From contig NZ_CP011047.1 in NCBI RefSeq assembly GCF_000982825.1, forward strand, positions 1,736,001 through 1,800,000: DNA of 64,000 bases, given 5' to 3'. A model generated the notes under the pieces. That model searched no databases and was not told where the DNA came from. It saw nothing but the letters and a program-made list of their open reading frames with translations. Made by a program: the position numbers and the translations under genes. Each line of letters starts with the position of its first letter. Positions within the stretch are counted from its first letter, which is position 1. This document shows, one piece after another, positions 33,126-44,093 of the stretch. This stretch comes from Cronobacter sakazakii (lineage in GTDB: Bacteria; Pseudomonadota; Gammaproteobacteria; Enterobacterales; Enterobacteriaceae).

Positions 33126-34328
33126 GTGCAAAGTGTAGATGTAGCGATTGTTGGCGGCGGCATGGTTGGGCTGGCGGTGGCCTGCGGGCTGGAAGGCAGC
33201 GGGCTGCGTGTCGCGGTGCTGGAGCAGCGCGCGCCGGAACCGCTGGAGGCGAGCGCGCCGCCAGCACTGCGGGTATCAGCGATTAACGCCGCCAGTGAAG
33301 CGTTGCTCAAAAAGCTTGATGTCTGGGATGCCATTCTTCGCCAGCGCGCTGCCGCCTATCACGGCATGGAAGTCTGGGAGAAAGACAGTTTCGGGCGCAT
33401 CGCGTTTGATGACGCGTCGTTTGGCTTCAGCCATCTCGGGCACATTATTGAAAACCAGGCGATCCACTACGCGCTGTGGCAAAAAGCGCAGCAGTGTAAA
33501 TCGGTGACGCTGATGGCACCCGCGACGCTGCAGCAGGTCGCGTGGGGAGAAAACGAAGCCTTCCTTACGCTTGAAGACGGCAACATGCTGACGGCGCGTC
33601 TGGTTATCGGCGCAGATGGCGCGAACTCCTGGCTGCGTACAAAAGCGGAAATTCCGCTGACGTCCTGGGATTATCAGCATCATGCGCTGGTCGCCACGAT
33701 CCGCACCGATGAGCCGCATGGCGGCGTGGCGCGCCAGGTGTTCCACGGCGACGGTATTCTGGCGTTTTTGCCGCTAAGCGACCCGCATCTGTGTTCCATC
33801 GTCTGGTCACTTTCGCCTCAGGAAGCCGACCGGATGCAGCAGGCACCGGTGTCGACGTTTAATCAGGCACTCTGCGTGGCGTTCGATAATCGTCTCGGCT
33901 TATGCTCGCTTGAGAGCGAGCGTCAGGTCTTTCCGCTCACCGGGCGTTACGCGCGCCAGTTCGCCGCGCACCGTCTGGCGCTGGTCGGTGACGCGGCGCA
34001 CACCATCCATCCGCTGGCCGGGCAGGGCGTTAACCTCGGCTTTATGGATGCCGCCGAACTGATAAGCGAACTGCGCCGTCTGCATCAGCAGGGCAAAGAT
34101 ATCGGCCAGCACCTTTATCTGCGCCGCTACGAGCGCAGCCGTAAACATGCCGCCGCGATGATGCTGGCGGGCATGCAGGGTTTCCGCGAGCTTTTCTCCG
34201 GCGCTAACCCGGCGAAAAAGCTGCTGCGCGATCTGGGCTTAACGCTTGCCGATAAATTGCCGGGCGTTAAACCGCAGTTGATTCGCCAGGCGATGGGGCT
34301 TAACGACCTGCCGGAGTGGTTGCGTTAA
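33126..34328 (+). CDS. ubiI: UbiI (VisC), ubiquinone C5 hydroxylase
   Basis: A 400-residue flavin monooxygenase hydroxylating C5 of 2-octaprenylphenol in ubiquinone synthesis. FAD motifs are VAIVGGGMVGLAVACGL at the N terminus and LVGDAAHTIHPLAGQGVNLG near 290; VIGADGANSWLR lies between. The start is GTG at 33126 with AAGGAG before it. Last gene of ygfB-pepP-ubiH-ubiI, followed by a long hairpin. Confidence 0.95.
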   Translation: MQSVDVAIVGGGMVGLAVACGLEGSGLRVAVLEQRAPEPLEASAPPALRVSAINAASEALLKKLDVWDAILRQRAAAYHGMEVWEKDSFGRIAFDDASFGFSHLGHIIENQAIHYALWQKAQQCKSVTLMAPATLQQVAWGENEAFLTLEDGNMLTARLVIGADGANSWLRTKAEIPLTSWDYQHHALVATIRTDEPHGGVARQVFHGDGILAFLPLSDPHLCSIVWSLSPQEADRMQQAPVSTFNQALCVAFDNRLGLCSLESERQVFPLTGRYARQFAAHRLALVGDAAHTIHPLAGQGVNLGFMDAAELISELRRLHQQGKDIGQHLYLRRYERSRKHAAAMMLAGMQGFRELFSGANPAKKLLRDLGLTLADKLPGVKPQLIRQAMGLNDLPEWLR

Positions 34329-34338
34329 CTGCGTCACA

Positions 34339-34367
34339 CTTCTCTTTCCGGCGCACGGAAAGAGAAG
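34339..34367 (+). terminator. ubiI terminator
   Basis: CTTCTCTTTCCG-GCGCA-CGGAAAGAGAAG, a 12-bp perfect stem 11 bases after ubiI, followed by pyrimidine-rich TCTCTCCCC rather than a pure T run. Confidence 0.7.
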
Positions 34368-34750
34368 TCTCTCCCCGTTTGAAATATTCTAATTTCACCC
34401 TCTTTTTCGGATTAGTTTTTTTAATCTCTGAATTTTTCTCTTTCCATTATTTTCCCTTCAAAACAGCGTTTTCTGCCCGGTTATTTTGATAAGGCGGCAA
34501 AGCGTTAGCGTTTTGACGGCACCTGAAACCATTCAGGCAGTGTTTCATGCTGCGGCGTGAAAAAGGATTTTGCGCCATAAGCTAATCTGATGACACAGCC
34601 TGGCTTATGGTTTACGCCCTCGTTCGGTGATAAGTTCAGATGCAAGTTAACGTTTGCGTCGCCGCCGGGATCGGCGTCGGCGCCGGGTTTCATTCAGCGC
34701 GTTGCGCCGTTCGAAACCCACACCAACCCGGCTGACAGGATGAGGAAAAG
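34368..34750 (+). promoter_or_regulatory. gcvTHP promoter and leader region
   Basis: About 380 bp without a gene between ubiI and gcvT. The first part (34380-34480) is AT-rich with T tracts, as expected for Lrp and GcvA control known at gcvT. At 34644-34659, read on the minus strand, ACGCAAACGTTAACTT matches the PurR consensus ACGCAAACGTTTNCGT at 13 of 15 defined positions, in agreement with PurR repression of gcvTHP in E. coli. GcvA sites could not be placed reliably. Confidence 0.6.
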
Positions 34751-35848
34751 ATGGCTCAACAAACCCCGTTGTATGAACAGCACAACCTCTGCGGCGCGCG
34801 CATGGTGGATTTCCACGGCTGGATGATGCCGCTGCATTACGGCTCGCAGATTGATGAGCACCATGCGGTGCGTAACGACGCGGGGATGTTTGATGTCTCC
34901 CATATGACCATTGTCGACCTGCGCGGCGCGCGTACCCGCGACTTCCTCCGTTACCTGCTGGCAAACGATGTGGCAAAGCTCACCCAGCCGGGCAAAGCGC
35001 TCTACACCGCCATGCTCAACGCCTCCGGCGGCGTGATTGACGACCTGATTGTCTACTTCATGACCGAGGACTATTTCCGCCTGGTGGTGAACTCCGCCAC
35101 CCGTGAAAAAGACCTCGCCTGGATTAACGAGCACGCCGAGCCGTATGGCGTGTCCGTCACGGTGCGCGACGATCTCTCCCTTATCGCCGTCCAGGGGCCG
35201 AACGCGAAGGCGAAAGCCGCCACGCTCTTTACCGACGCGCAGCGTAAAGCCACAGAAGGCATGAAGCCGTTTTTCGGCGTACAGGCGGATGACCTGTTTA
35301 TCGCCACCACCGGCTACACCGGCGAGGCGGGCTATGAAATCGCGATGCCGAATGAAAAAGCGGCCGGCTTCTGGAGCCAGCTTGTGGAAGCGGGCGTCAA
35401 ACCGTGCGGGCTTGGCGCGCGTGATACGCTGCGCCTTGAGGCGGGCATGAACCTTTATGGCCAGGAGATGGACGAAGGCGTTTCGCCGCTCGCCGCCAAT
35501 ATGGGCTGGACGATCGCCTGGCAGCCGGAAGACCGCGCGTTTATCGGTCGCGATGCGCTGGAAGCCCAGCGTGAGAACGGCACGGAACAGCTGGTTGGTC
35601 TGGTGATGACAGAAAAAGGCGTGCTGCGCGGCGAGCTGCCGGTGCGTTTTACCGATGCCGATGGCAACGCCCGCGAAGGCATCATTACCAGCGGCACCTT
35701 CTCGCCAACGCTTGGCTACAGCATTGCGCTGGCTCGCGTTCCTGCGGGTATCGGCGATACTGCCATTGTGCAGATCCGCAACCGCGAAATGCCCGTGAAA
35801 GTCACTAAACCCATTTTCGTGCGCGCCGGTAAGCCGGTCACGCAGTAA
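34751..35848 (+). CDS. gcvT: Glycine cleavage system T protein
   Basis: A 365-residue aminomethyltransferase that passes the methylene carbon from aminomethyl-lipoyl GcvH to tetrahydrofolate and frees ammonia. Conserved segments include MVDFHGWMMPLHY, DAGMFDVSHMTIVD (with the folate Asp), GYTGEAGYE and ARDTLRLEAGMNLYGQEMD. TGAGGAAAAG precedes the start. First gene of gcvT-gcvH-gcvP. Confidence 0.97.
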   Translation: MAQQTPLYEQHNLCGARMVDFHGWMMPLHYGSQIDEHHAVRNDAGMFDVSHMTIVDLRGARTRDFLRYLLANDVAKLTQPGKALYTAMLNASGGVIDDLIVYFMTEDYFRLVVNSATREKDLAWINEHAEPYGVSVTVRDDLSLIAVQGPNAKAKAATLFTDAQRKATEGMKPFFGVQADDLFIATTGYTGEAGYEIAMPNEKAAGFWSQLVEAGVKPCGLGARDTLRLEAGMNLYGQEMDEGVSPLAANMGWTIAWQPEDRAFIGRDALEAQRENGTEQLVGLVMTEKGVLRGELPVRFTDADGNAREGIITSGTFSPTLGYSIALARVPAGIGDTAIVQIRNREMPVKVTKPIFVRAGKPVTQ

Positions 35849-35871
35849 GTTTTGTTATCAGGAGAGAAGCA

Positions 35872-36261
35872 ATGAGCAATGTGCCAAACGAACTGAAATA
35901 CAGCAAAGAACACGAATGGCTGCGTAAAGAAGCTGACGGCACTTACACCGTCGGGATCACCGAGCACGCGCAGGAACTGCTGGGCGACATGGTGTTTGTC
36001 GATCTGCCGGACGTCGGCACGACCGTTAACGCGGGTGATGACTGCGCCGTCGCGGAATCCGTCAAAGCCGCCTCCGACATCTACGCGCCGGTCAGCGGCG
36101 AGATTGTGGCCGTCAACGACGCGCTGAGCGATTCGCCGGAGCTGGTTAACAGCGAGCCTTACGGCCAGGGCTGGATCTTCAAAATCAAAGCCAGCGACGA
36201 GGCCGAAGTGGCTGCGCTGCTGGATGCCAGCGCGTATGAAGCGCTGTTAGAAGACGAGTAA
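35872..36261 (+). CDS. gcvH: Glycine cleavage system H protein
   Basis: A 129-residue lipoyl carrier. The lipoylated lysine is Lys65 in AESVKAASDIYAPVSGEI. It shuttles the aminomethyl group between GcvP, GcvT and lipoamide dehydrogenase. Starts 23 bases after gcvT with AGGAGAGAAGC in front. Confidence 0.97.
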   Translation: MSNVPNELKYSKEHEWLRKEADGTYTVGITEHAQELLGDMVFVDLPDVGTTVNAGDDCAVAESVKAASDIYAPVSGEIVAVNDALSDSPELVNSEPYGQGWIFKIKASDEAEVAALLDASAYEALLEDE

Positions 36262-36273
36262 TTCACGGACCTC

Positions 36274-36341
36274 GCCCCTGCGTAACGTCAGGGGCAGGCG
36301 CGGGCGCGCTTCGCCTGCGCCGCTCCCGCCGGGAGCAAGAC
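36274..36341 (+). other. Hairpin cluster between gcvH and gcvP
   Basis: The 129-bp gap contains GCCCCTG-CGTAACGT-CAGGGGC (36274-36295), a short AGGCG/CGCCT hairpin and GCTCCCGCCGGGAGC near 36322-36336. None has a T run, so they look like intercistronic mRNA structures or REP-like sequence, not terminators. Confidence 0.5.
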
Positions 36342-36390
36342 TGACCATCGCATTTATTTGCCTCACTGCACGTTTCAGGAAATATCGCCC

Positions 36391-39264
<2,874 letters not shown>

Positions 39265-39290
39265 CGTCAGGCTTTAAATACAGACCACAG

Positions 39291-39314
39291 AGGGCGCTCC
39301 GGCGCCCTTTTTTA
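39291..39314 (+). terminator. gcvTHP terminator
   Basis: AGGGCGC-TCCG-GCGCCCT, a 7-bp stem with a tetraloop followed by six T residues, 27 bases after gcvP. Confidence 0.9.
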
Positions 39315-39431
39315 TTCTGTAGCGCCCGTTTTTATAGCCACACTACCTGATTGGTAGAGTGTTCCTGTGGCGCGCGGATGGGTAAGGTACTGCAAGCTTT
39401 CTGTATCCCATACCATGAAAAGGAGAGAAGT

Positions 39432-40175
39432 ATGTCCGTTGCACTTATCACCGGCGCGAGCCGCGGCATTGGCAGAGCGACGGCGCTTCTGCTGGGCGCG
39501 CAGGGCTACACCGTGGCGGTCAATTATCTGCATAACGCCGCGGCGGCACAGGAGGTAGTTGAGCGCATCGTGGCGAGCGGCGGACGTGCGTTTGCCATTC
39601 AGGCCGACATCAGCGACGAGCCGCAGGTGATGGCCATGTTCCGTGAGATTGATGAGCAGGACGAGCCGCTGGGTGTCCTGGTCAATAACGCGGGCGTGCT
39701 GTTTACCCAGTGTATGACGGAGAACCTGACGGCGGAGCGTATCAACAAAGTGCTGGCGACCAACGTAACGGGCTACTTTCTGTGCTGCCGTGAGGCCGTG
39801 AAGCGTATGGCGCATCATCACGGCGGGCAGGGCGGCGCGATTGTCAATGTGTCGTCCGCCGCCTCGCGGCTTGGCGCGCCCGGCGAATATGTCGATTACG
39901 CGGCATCAAAAGGGGCGGTGGATTCGCTGACCATTGGGTTGTCGCTGGAAGTGGCGGCGCAGGGTATCCGCGTCAACGGCGTGCGTCCGGGCCTTATCTA
40001 TACCGATATTCATGCCAGCGGCGGCGAGCCGGGGCGCGTTGACCGTGTGAAATCCGCCCTGCCGATGCAGCGTGGCGGGCAGCCAGAAGAGGTGGCGGAA
40101 GCGATCGCCTGGTTGTTGAGTGATAAAGCCTCGTACGTGACGGGGAGTTTTCTCGATCTCGCTGGCGGGAAATAG
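39432..40175 (+). CDS. ygfF: YgfF, short-chain dehydrogenase/reductase
   Basis: A 247-residue Rossmann-fold NAD(P) oxidoreductase. The cofactor motif ITGASRGIGRATALLL is at the N terminus, NNAG follows near 90, and the catalytic YDYAASKG-type site is YVDYAASKGAVDSL with the upstream Ser in VNVSSAASR. The protein matches E. coli YgfF over its whole length. Its substrate is not established; glucose 1-dehydrogenase-like annotation is common. AGGAGAGAAGT precedes the start at 39432. Lies between gcvP and bglA as in E. coli. Confidence 0.93.
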   Translation: MSVALITGASRGIGRATALLLGAQGYTVAVNYLHNAAAAQEVVERIVASGGRAFAIQADISDEPQVMAMFREIDEQDEPLGVLVNNAGVLFTQCMTENLTAERINKVLATNVTGYFLCCREAVKRMAHHHGGQGGAIVNVSSAASRLGAPGEYVDYAASKGAVDSLTIGLSLEVAAQGIRVNGVRPGLIYTDIHASGGEPGRVDRVKSALPMQRGGQPEEVAEAIAWLLSDKASYVTGSFLDLAGGK

Positions 40176-40185
40176 GGGCGTTTAA

Positions 40186-40214
40186 GGCGGGTGCGCTGCG
40201 CTTACCCGCCCTAC
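40186..40214 (-). repeat. Extragenic palindrome, copy 1
   Basis: Read on the minus strand it is GTAGGGCGGGTAAGCGCAGC followed by GCACCCGCC, a 29-base imperfect palindrome (arms GGCGGGT/ACCCGCC). It is one of six related copies in this window. Confidence 0.85.
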
Positions 40215-40232
40215 GTTCGGCCAAACGCTATT

Positions 40233-40261
40233 GTAGGGTGGGTAAGCGCAGCGCACCCACC
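40233..40261 (+). repeat. Extragenic palindrome, copy 2
   Basis: GTAGGGTGGGTAAGCGCAGC followed by GCACCCACC. Same 29-base unit as copies 1 and 3, here in the opposite orientation to copy 1, leaving an 18-base spacer. Confidence 0.85.
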
Positions 40262-40305
40262 GGATAGTCGCGCCACGCCAGCAAATCCGGCCGGTTTTCA
40301 GCATC

Positions 40306-40334
40306 GTAGTGTGGGTAAGCGCAGCGCACCCACC
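40306..40334 (+). repeat. Extragenic palindrome, copy 3
   Basis: GTAGTGTGGGTAAGCGCAGC followed by GCACCCACC, one base different from copy 2 and in the same orientation, 44 bases away. Confidence 0.85.
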
Positions 40335-40389
40335 GGGATAGCTGTGCCACGGCTGCAAACCTGGCGCAACTCTCCGCGGTAACATCACA

Positions 40390-41823
40390 TCAAAGCGTCT
40401 CGCCGTTGCTCGCAATCACCGCTTTATACCAGGCAAAACTCTTTTTGCGCGAGCGCGACATATCGCCCGTACCGTCGTCGTGCTTATTCACATAAATAAA
40501 GCCGTAGCGTTTGCTGTACTGTCCGGTGGTAAACGACACGCAGTCGATACAGCCCCACGGCGTATAGCCCATCAGATCGACGCCATCATACGTCACCGCT
40601 TTCATCATCTGCTCAATGTGGGCGCGCAGATAATCGATGCGGTAATCGTCATTAATGCTGCCATCCGCTTCCACGTTGTCATACGCGCCGAAGCCGTTCT
40701 CCACAATGAACAGCGGCTTCTGATAGCGCTCGTAAAGCTCGCACAGCGCGTAGCGCAGGCCCACAGGGTCAATCTGCCAGCCCCAGTCGGAGGCTTTCAC
40801 ATGCGGGTTCGGCACGCTGCCCTGGAAACCGCTCAGCGCATCGCCGCTGCCGCCGTCGGCTTTCACTGCGTTGGTCATGTAATAGCTGAAACCCAGGTAA
40901 TCGCAGCAGCCTTCACGCAGGATTTGCGCGTCGCCTTCTTCCATCTTGATATTGAAACCACGGCGCTCCCACTCGTTCAGCACGTAAGAGGGGTAGTAAC
41001 CGCGCAACTGAACGTCGGTAAACACATAACGCTCGCGCATCGATTCCTGCGCATACATTACGTCTTCCGGTTTGCAGGAGAACGGATAGAGCGGCACCAT
41101 CGCCAGCATGCAGCCGATTTGCATCTCCGGGTTGATGCGATGGCCGATTTTCACCGCCATAGCGCTCGCCACGAACTGATGATGCAGCACCTGATACATC
41201 GTCTCTTCCGGGTTGTCGTGCTCGGTGTAAACGACGCCGGAACAGCAGTAGCCGAACAGCGGCGCGCGCCAGTTGCGCTGGTTGTTGATCTCATTAAAGG
41301 TCATCCAGTATTTGACCTTATTCTTGTAGCGCTCAAACACCACTTCGGCGAAGCGGACAAAGAAATCCACCACTTTGCGGTTGGTCCAGCCGCCATACTG
41401 CTTCACCAGATGCAGCGGCATTTCAAAGTGAGAAAGCGTAATCACCGGTTCGATATTGTATTTCAACAGCTCATCGAACATATCGTCGTAGAACTGAAGG
41501 CCCGCTTCGTTAGGCTGCGTCTCGTCGCCGTTGGGGAAAATACGCGTCCAGGCGATCGATGTGCGGAAACACTTAAAACCCATTTCGGCGAAGAGTTTAA
41601 TGTCTTCTTTGTAATGACCGTAAAAGTCGACGGCTTCATGGTTCGGATAATATTTGCCCGGCACCACCTCCTGCGTAATTTCACGCGGTACGCCATGCGC
41701 GCCGCCGGTCAGGACGTCACAGATGCTTGGTCCTTTGCCGCCCTGATCCCAGCCGCCTTCTACCTGATGCGCCGCGACCGCGCCGCCCCATAAAAAGTCT
41801 TTCGGTAATTTAAGCTGTTTCAT
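40390..41823 (-). CDS. bglA: 6-phospho-beta-glucosidase BglA (GH1)
   Basis: A 477-residue cytosolic glycoside hydrolase family 1 enzyme that splits phosphorylated beta-glucosides such as arbutin or salicin 6-phosphate after PTS uptake. The acid/base Glu is in WMTFNEINNQ (about 180) and the nucleophile Glu in LFIVENGFGAYD (about 375). The N terminus LPKDFLWGGAVAAHQVEGGW is typical. Close to E. coli BglA along its length. An RpiR-type regulator gene lies 150 bp upstream on the same strand, with an inverted repeat between. Confidence 0.95.
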   Translation of the reverse strand: MKQLKLPKDFLWGGAVAAHQVEGGWDQGGKGPSICDVLTGGAHGVPREITQEVVPGKYYPNHEAVDFYGHYKEDIKLFAEMGFKCFRTSIAWTRIFPNGDETQPNEAGLQFYDDMFDELLKYNIEPVITLSHFEMPLHLVKQYGGWTNRKVVDFFVRFAEVVFERYKNKVKYWMTFNEINNQRNWRAPLFGYCCSGVVYTEHDNPEETMYQVLHHQFVASAMAVKIGHRINPEMQIGCMLAMVPLYPFSCKPEDVMYAQESMRERYVFTDVQLRGYYPSYVLNEWERRGFNIKMEEGDAQILREGCCDYLGFSYYMTNAVKADGGSGDALSGFQGSVPNPHVKASDWGWQIDPVGLRYALCELYERYQKPLFIVENGFGAYDNVEADGSINDDYRIDYLRAHIEQMMKAVTYDGVDLMGYTPWGCIDCVSFTTGQYSKRYGFIYVNKHDDGTGDMSRSRKKSFAWYKAVIASNGETL

Positions 41824-41859
41824 CGTGTCATCTCATTAACAGAAATAGTAAAAGGGAAT

Positions 41860-41877
41860 AATAACGATAAAGTTATT
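41860..41877. promoter_or_regulatory. Inverted repeat upstream of bglA, candidate operator
   Basis: AATAAC-GATAAA-GTTATT has perfect 6-bp arms around a 6-base centre, 37-54 bases before the bglA start. It is a plausible binding site for the RpiR-type regulator encoded next door. Confidence 0.45.
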
Positions 41878-41974
41878 GAGGCTGATTGCGAGTCTAACAA
41901 AGGAAAAAGAAATGTCACGCTATAACAAATAGCGCATGGTGTGACTTGTTACAAATGAAAAACAGGATGTTTTT

Positions 41975-42703
41975 TTATGCGAGTTTTTTCGCCAGCTTGC
42001 GACCGAGTGTTTCGAGAATATAAATAACGGGGATTTGCGTCGTAATATCATACACGCCCGCGATACGCGTTTGCGGAATATGCCAGGAGAGATTAAAGTC
42101 CGCGAGTTTCGCCAGCGATGAGTTCTCGTGGCTGGTAACAGAGAGCACTTTGCAGTTATGCAGGCTAAACTGGCTGGCAAAACGCAGGATCTCTTCTGTC
42201 TCGCCAGACACTGAAAGCACAATCGCCAGCGCATTTTTCGCCATGTCACTGGTGACCGGAAAATAGGGGTCATCGATATGGTTACTGAATTTACCGACGT
42301 TTGAGAAGAATCGTGCGCCATATTTAGCAAGCGCGCCGGAGGTTCCTGCACCAACGAAAATAATACGCTCAGACTGTAAAATAATGTCGGTCGCCCGATC
42401 CAGTAGCGCGTCAAATTCATCATTATTTACGCTTCGGAAAAAACTAATTATTTCGCTGGCACCAAAATTGGCCTGCTGCGGTTCATTTTGTTCCAGATAT
42501 AATTTAAAGCGTACGCGGAATTCAGAATATCCATCGCAATTCATCTTGCGGCAAAAACGCAGCACGGTGGTGGTGGAGACGCCTGCCGCATCCGCCAGTT
42601 CGCGAATGGTCATGTACATGACCTTATCACGGTTTTTGACCACAAAATTGTAAACCATCATCTCAAGATTATTGAGGCTGGCGACAGCGGAATGGGTAAA
42701 CAT
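41975..42703 (-). CDS. RpiR/MurR-family transcriptional regulator
   Basis: A 242-residue regulator with an N-terminal HTH of the RpiR type (MTIRELADAAGVSTTTVLRF) and a C-terminal SIS sugar-phosphate isomerase domain (IIFVGAGTSGALAKYGARFF, then IVLSVSGETEEIL). SIS domains in this family sense sugar phosphates. It sits directly upstream of bglA on the same strand, so sensing a phosphorylated beta-glucoside or its product and controlling bglA is a reasonable inference. An in-frame TTG at 42730 exists, but the ATG at 42703 is more likely. E. coli has no such regulator beside bglA as far as I recall. Confidence 0.85.
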   Translation of the reverse strand: MFTHSAVASLNNLEMMVYNFVVKNRDKVMYMTIRELADAAGVSTTTVLRFCRKMNCDGYSEFRVRFKLYLEQNEPQQANFGASEIISFFRSVNNDEFDALLDRATDIILQSERIIFVGAGTSGALAKYGARFFSNVGKFSNHIDDPYFPVTSDMAKNALAIVLSVSGETEEILRFASQFSLHNCKVLSVTSHENSSLAKLADFNLSWHIPQTRIAGVYDITTQIPVIYILETLGRKLAKKLA

Positions 42704-42878
42704 CGTCACGGCGCAACATCCTTTGGTCAAAGCGTTCGGGCTCCGGCACGGGCACTCTCAGCCGCATCGGTTCGCTTATGCTGCCATAATTTACGCAGGC
42801 GCGCGTCACTCTTTGCGCCGCGAATAGCGCCTGCGCGCCATCAGACTTATCATAGGCCGTTACTTTGAGAGAGAGACA

Positions 42879-43193
42879 ATGAAAAACGACATCACGTTTT
42901 ATACCCGTTTCCAGCAGGACATCCTGGCGGGCACGAAGACCATTACCATCCGTGACGAGAGCGAAGCGCACTTCACGCCAGGCCAGCGGCTGCGCACCGG
43001 CCGTTATGAAGATAATGGCTACTTCTGCACGCTGGAGGTTCTGAGCGTGACGCCGGTCACGTTAGCACAGTTGGATGAGGAACACGCGCGGCAGGAGAAC
43101 ATGACGCTGGCTGAACTCAAAAAAGTTATCGCTGACATTTATCCGGGAAAAAATGAGCTGTATGTGGTTGCTTTTAAAAAGGTTGAAGGGTAA
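42879..43193 (+). CDS. yqfB: YqfB, ASCH-domain N4-acetylcytidine amidohydrolase
   Basis: A 104-residue ASCH-domain protein with ITFYTRFQQDILAGTKTITI at the N terminus and ENMTLAELKKVIADIYPG in the second half. E. coli YqfB, of the same length and sequence type, hydrolyses N4-acetylcytidine to cytidine. The catalytic Lys/Thr/Glu segment (ILAGTKTITIRDESE) is intact. Divergent from the RpiR-type gene, GAGAGAGAC before the start. Confidence 0.92.
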   Translation: MKNDITFYTRFQQDILAGTKTITIRDESEAHFTPGQRLRTGRYEDNGYFCTLEVLSVTPVTLAQLDEEHARQENMTLAELKKVIADIYPGKNELYVVAFKKVEG

Positions 43194-43335
43194 CGCCCGG
43201 CGTTGCGGCGAACGTTGAACAAAACGGTAACGGACTGTCACAGATTTATTTTAGCGAACAGGTGTTCACTGGAATCATTCTCAGTTAGGCTATGTGGGCT
43301 GCGTTTTTTTTATTCAGTTTTACCGGAGTCGCCAC

Positions 43336-43989
43336 ATGGTTCGTAAACCATTACTTGCGCAGGGATATTCACTGGCTGAGGAGATAGCCAACAGCATCAG
43401 TCACGGGATTGGACTGGTGTTCGGGATAGTCGGACTTGTCCTGTTACTTGTTCAGGCCGTGGACAGCAATGCCAGCGCCACCGCCATTACCAGTTACAGC
43501 CTCTATGGCGGCAGCATGATTTTGCTGTTTCTCGCCTCGACGCTGTACCACGCCATACCGCATGCGCGCGCCAAAACCTGGCTTAAAAAGTTTGACCACT
43601 GCGCGATTTATCTATTGATTGCAGGCACTTATACGCCGTTTTTGCTGGTAGGGCTGAAATCCTCACTGGCACACGGCCTGATGATTGTCATCTGGAGCCT
43701 GGCGCTGCTTGGCATCCTGTTTAAGCTCACAATCGCACATCGCTTCAAAGTGCTGTCGCTGGTCACTTATCTGACGATGGGCTGGCTGTCGTTGGTGGTG
43801 ATTTATCAGATGGTGATGAAACTCGCGCCTGGCAGCGTCACGCTGCTCGCGGCAGGGGGCATTATCTATTCGCTGGGCGTCATTTTTTATGTCTGTAAGC
43901 GGATCCCGTACAATCACGCCATCTGGCACGGCTTCGTGCTGGGCGGCAGCGTTTGCCATTTTCTGGCCATTTACCTCTACATTCGCTGA
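43336..43989 (+). CDS. yqfA: YqfA, hemolysin III / PAQR-family membrane protein
   Basis: A 217-residue inner-membrane protein with seven predicted helices. Family blocks include SLAEEIANSISHGIGLVFGI, STLYHAIPH (His and Ser of the metal site), FDHCAIYLLIAGTYTPF and AIWHGFVLGGSVCHFLAIY. It belongs to the hemolysin III/PAQR group; E. coli YqfA (TrhA) is linked to membrane energetics. The ATG at 43336 matches E. coli; the frame is open 14 codons upstream. Confidence 0.92.
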   Translation: MVRKPLLAQGYSLAEEIANSISHGIGLVFGIVGLVLLLVQAVDSNASATAITSYSLYGGSMILLFLASTLYHAIPHARAKTWLKKFDHCAIYLLIAGTYTPFLLVGLKSSLAHGLMIVIWSLALLGILFKLTIAHRFKVLSLVTYLTMGWLSLVVIYQMVMKLAPGSVTLLAAGGIIYSLGVIFYVCKRIPYNHAIWHGFVLGGSVCHFLAIYLYIR

Positions 43990-44093
43990 GGATTGCGCGC
44001 TGCGCAAATCGCTTCACTCACTCCCTCGAAGACCCACCGCCAGGCGGCAGATGCCCCTGGCGGCGTGACTGCTTTTATAAAGCCATCAGACGG

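Noticed and set aside
36274..36341. Riboswitch between gcvH and gcvP
   Set aside because: The hairpins lack glycine-riboswitch conserved elements, and enterobacterial gcv operons are controlled by proteins and GcvB RNA.
40186..40334. The palindrome cluster as a CRISPR array
   Set aside because: Units are in mixed orientation, spacers differ in length (18 and 44 bases), only three copies occur and no cas gene is present.
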